Positions 31,405 to 32,486 of a stretch of DNA of 32,486 nt are shown here, piece after piece. How positions within the stretch are numbered: the first letter of the stretch is position 1; the number at the start of each line of letters is the position of its first letter. The DNA lies in contig JASLYJ010000015.1 in the NCBI GenBank assembly GCA_030739855.1, forward strand, positions 1 to 32,486. The letters run 5' to 3'. The DNA comes from Alphaproteobacteria bacterium (GTDB taxonomy: Bacteria; Pseudomonadota; Alphaproteobacteria; UBA11136). The notes under the pieces were generated by a model. The model was not told where the DNA came from and searched no databases. It worked only from the letters and a program-made list of their open reading frames with translations. The position numbers and the translations under genes are program-made.

Positions 31405-32486
31405 ATGCTTAATTTCACCAAATGGAAGATTACCCTGATTGCGGTCTTCTGCGTGTTGGGTATTGCTTTCGCGCTTCCCAATTTCCTTGACCGTCAAATC
31501 ACCGAGGAACTGCCCTCGTGGCTACCGCACCAGCAAGTGAGCCTTGGGCTTGACCTTCAGGGTGGCTCCCATCTTTTGTTGGAAGTGGATGTGGATGCCG
31601 TGATCGCCGAGAGGCTGGAGTCACTTGTAGATTCCATTCGCAGCACCCTGCGTAAGGAGAAGATCGGGTATCGGGGACTCGGGACGACTGAAAAGGGCCT
31701 GGGCTTCACGCTTACGGATCCGGCTAGAGGCACAGAGGTTAGTACCATTATAAATGATCTCGAGTCCGGTCTTGATATTGAGCGGGGGGGGGACAAAGCA
31801 TTCAGGGTTTCTTACGCCCCAAAGACCTTGCGTGAAATAGAAACCTCTACTATGTCGCAATCTATTGAAATCGTTCGCCGTCGTATTGATGAAACCGGCA
31901 CTCGTGAGCCCACCATCCAGCGTCAGGGCACCGATCGTATCCTTATCCAGCTTCCCGGCGTAAAAAACCCCGAGCACATTAAAAACCTTCTGGGGCGCAC
32001 AGCAAAGTTGACATTACATCTTCTGGATAAGAAAGCCCCGGCCATGATCAAGGATAACAAGGCCCCGGTTGGCGCCATGATTGTACCCTCGGGCGATCCT
32101 TCCAGTGTCGAACCTTTCTTCGTTGTTCGGAAACGCGTCATGGTCAGTGGCAACCGGCTCAAGGATGCCCAAGCAAGTTATGATTCAACCGCCGGACGCT
32201 GGATTGTGAATTTCAAGTTCGATTCTGTTGGCTCCAAAAAATTCGGCAAGGTCACTACTGGAAACGTCAGCAAACGGCTGGCCATCATTCTTGATGGAAA
32301 GGTGGTCAGCGCACCAGTAATCAGGGAGCCCATACTGGGTGGCAGTGGCCAGATATCCGGCAGCTTCACCGCACAGCAGGTTAATGACCTCGCGCTCTTA
32401 CTGCGTGCTGGCGCACTTCCCGCGCCCCTGACCATCCTTGAGGAACGCAGCGTCGGCCCCAGCCTCGGCGTCGATTCCATCGCTGC
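31405..32486 (+). CDS. secD: protein translocase subunit SecD, N-terminal part, cut by window edge
   Basis: The first 360 residues of SecD, which with SecF uses proton motive force to help secretion. An N-terminal transmembrane helix (ITLIAVFCVLGIAFALP) is followed by the conserved SLGLDLQGGSHLLLEVD motif, the P1 periplasmic region with IEIVRRRIDETGTREPTI and DRILIQLPGVKNPEHIK, and the domain leading to ALLLRAGALPAPLTI and EERSVGPSLG. The stop lies beyond the window. A run of nine G (31784-31792) is within the frame and does not break it. Confidence 0.95.
   Translation, partial: MLNFTKWKITLIAVFCVLGIAFALPNFLDRQITEELPSWLPHQQVSLGLDLQGGSHLLLEVDVDAVIAERLESLVDSIRSTLRKEKIGYRGLGTTEKGLGFTLTDPARGTEVSTIINDLESGLDIERGGDKAFRVSYAPKTLREIETSTMSQSIEIVRRRIDETGTREPTIQRQGTDRILIQLPGVKNPEHIKNLLGRTAKLTLHLLDKKAPAMIKDNKAPVGAMIVPSGDPSSVEPFFVVRKRVMVSGNRLKDAQASYDSTAGRWIVNFKFDSVGSKKFGKVTTGNVSKRLAIILDGKVVSAPVIREPILGGSGQISGSFTAQQVNDLALLLRAGALPAPLTILEERSVGPSLGVDSIA

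Overview
The window looks like chromosomal DNA of an alphaproteobacterium. The main evidence is a PopZ-type polar organizing protein (DUF2497) between tolC and valS, with an L-isoaspartyl methyltransferase-like gene in front of them. The long plus-strand run dgt-argS-SPOR-nagZ-M50 protease-scpA-scpB-tatABC-serS-pcm-nlpD-like-yajC-secD is also typical of the class. Within the class, the sequence does not let me name a genus. Both window ends cut a gene: a substrate-binding protein on the left and secD on the right.

Layout. (1) 1-4266: a GC-rich peptide/nickel-type ABC importer operon on the plus strand (binding protein, two permeases, two ATPases), with short gaps or overlaps between genes. 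It converges on a NudF-type ADP-ribose pyrophosphatase (4478-5077, minus). (2) 5151-6044: a beta-propeller lipoprotein whose Shine-Dalgarno sits in a short hairpin. (3) 6045-7134: an accessory-looking, AT-richer stretch on the minus strand. It holds an IalB-like exported protein, a MORN-like fragment and a previously unlisted 85-codon reading frame. That frame encodes a signal peptide plus two 32-residue Cys/Arg/Tyr-rich repeats, but has ATA where the start codon should be. (4) 7230-9503: gloC, tRNA-Asn with a terminator, a SAM methyltransferase, tRNA-Cys, and a 400-bp stretch with a doubtful small ORF and a short dispersed repeat. (5) 9504-15720: PIMT-like gene, tolC, popZ, valS and an alpha/beta hydrolase. 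(6) 15779-18942: ilvD, then xthA and erpA on the opposite strand. (7) 19083-32486: the long housekeeping cluster for dNTP balance, arginyl/seryl-tRNA charging, peptidoglycan turnover, chromosome condensation (ScpAB), Tat export, protein repair, cell-wall hydrolase control and Sec export.

Most of region 7 is tightly packed, with TAATG or ATGA overlaps or short gaps, so it is probably transcribed as one or a few operons. The divergent erpA/dgt spacer and the yajC upstream region are the likely promoter sites. surE, which often sits between serS and pcm in related genomes, is absent here: only 33 bases separate the two genes.

Base composition is uneven. The ABC operon and the nagZ-tatC block are visibly richer in G+C than their neighbours. 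Three genes carry abrupt AT-rich patches with different codon choice (dppF-like, methyltransferase, nagZ). The best candidate for something undescribed is the small repeat protein at 6070-6327. No mobile element, CRISPR array or defence system was found.
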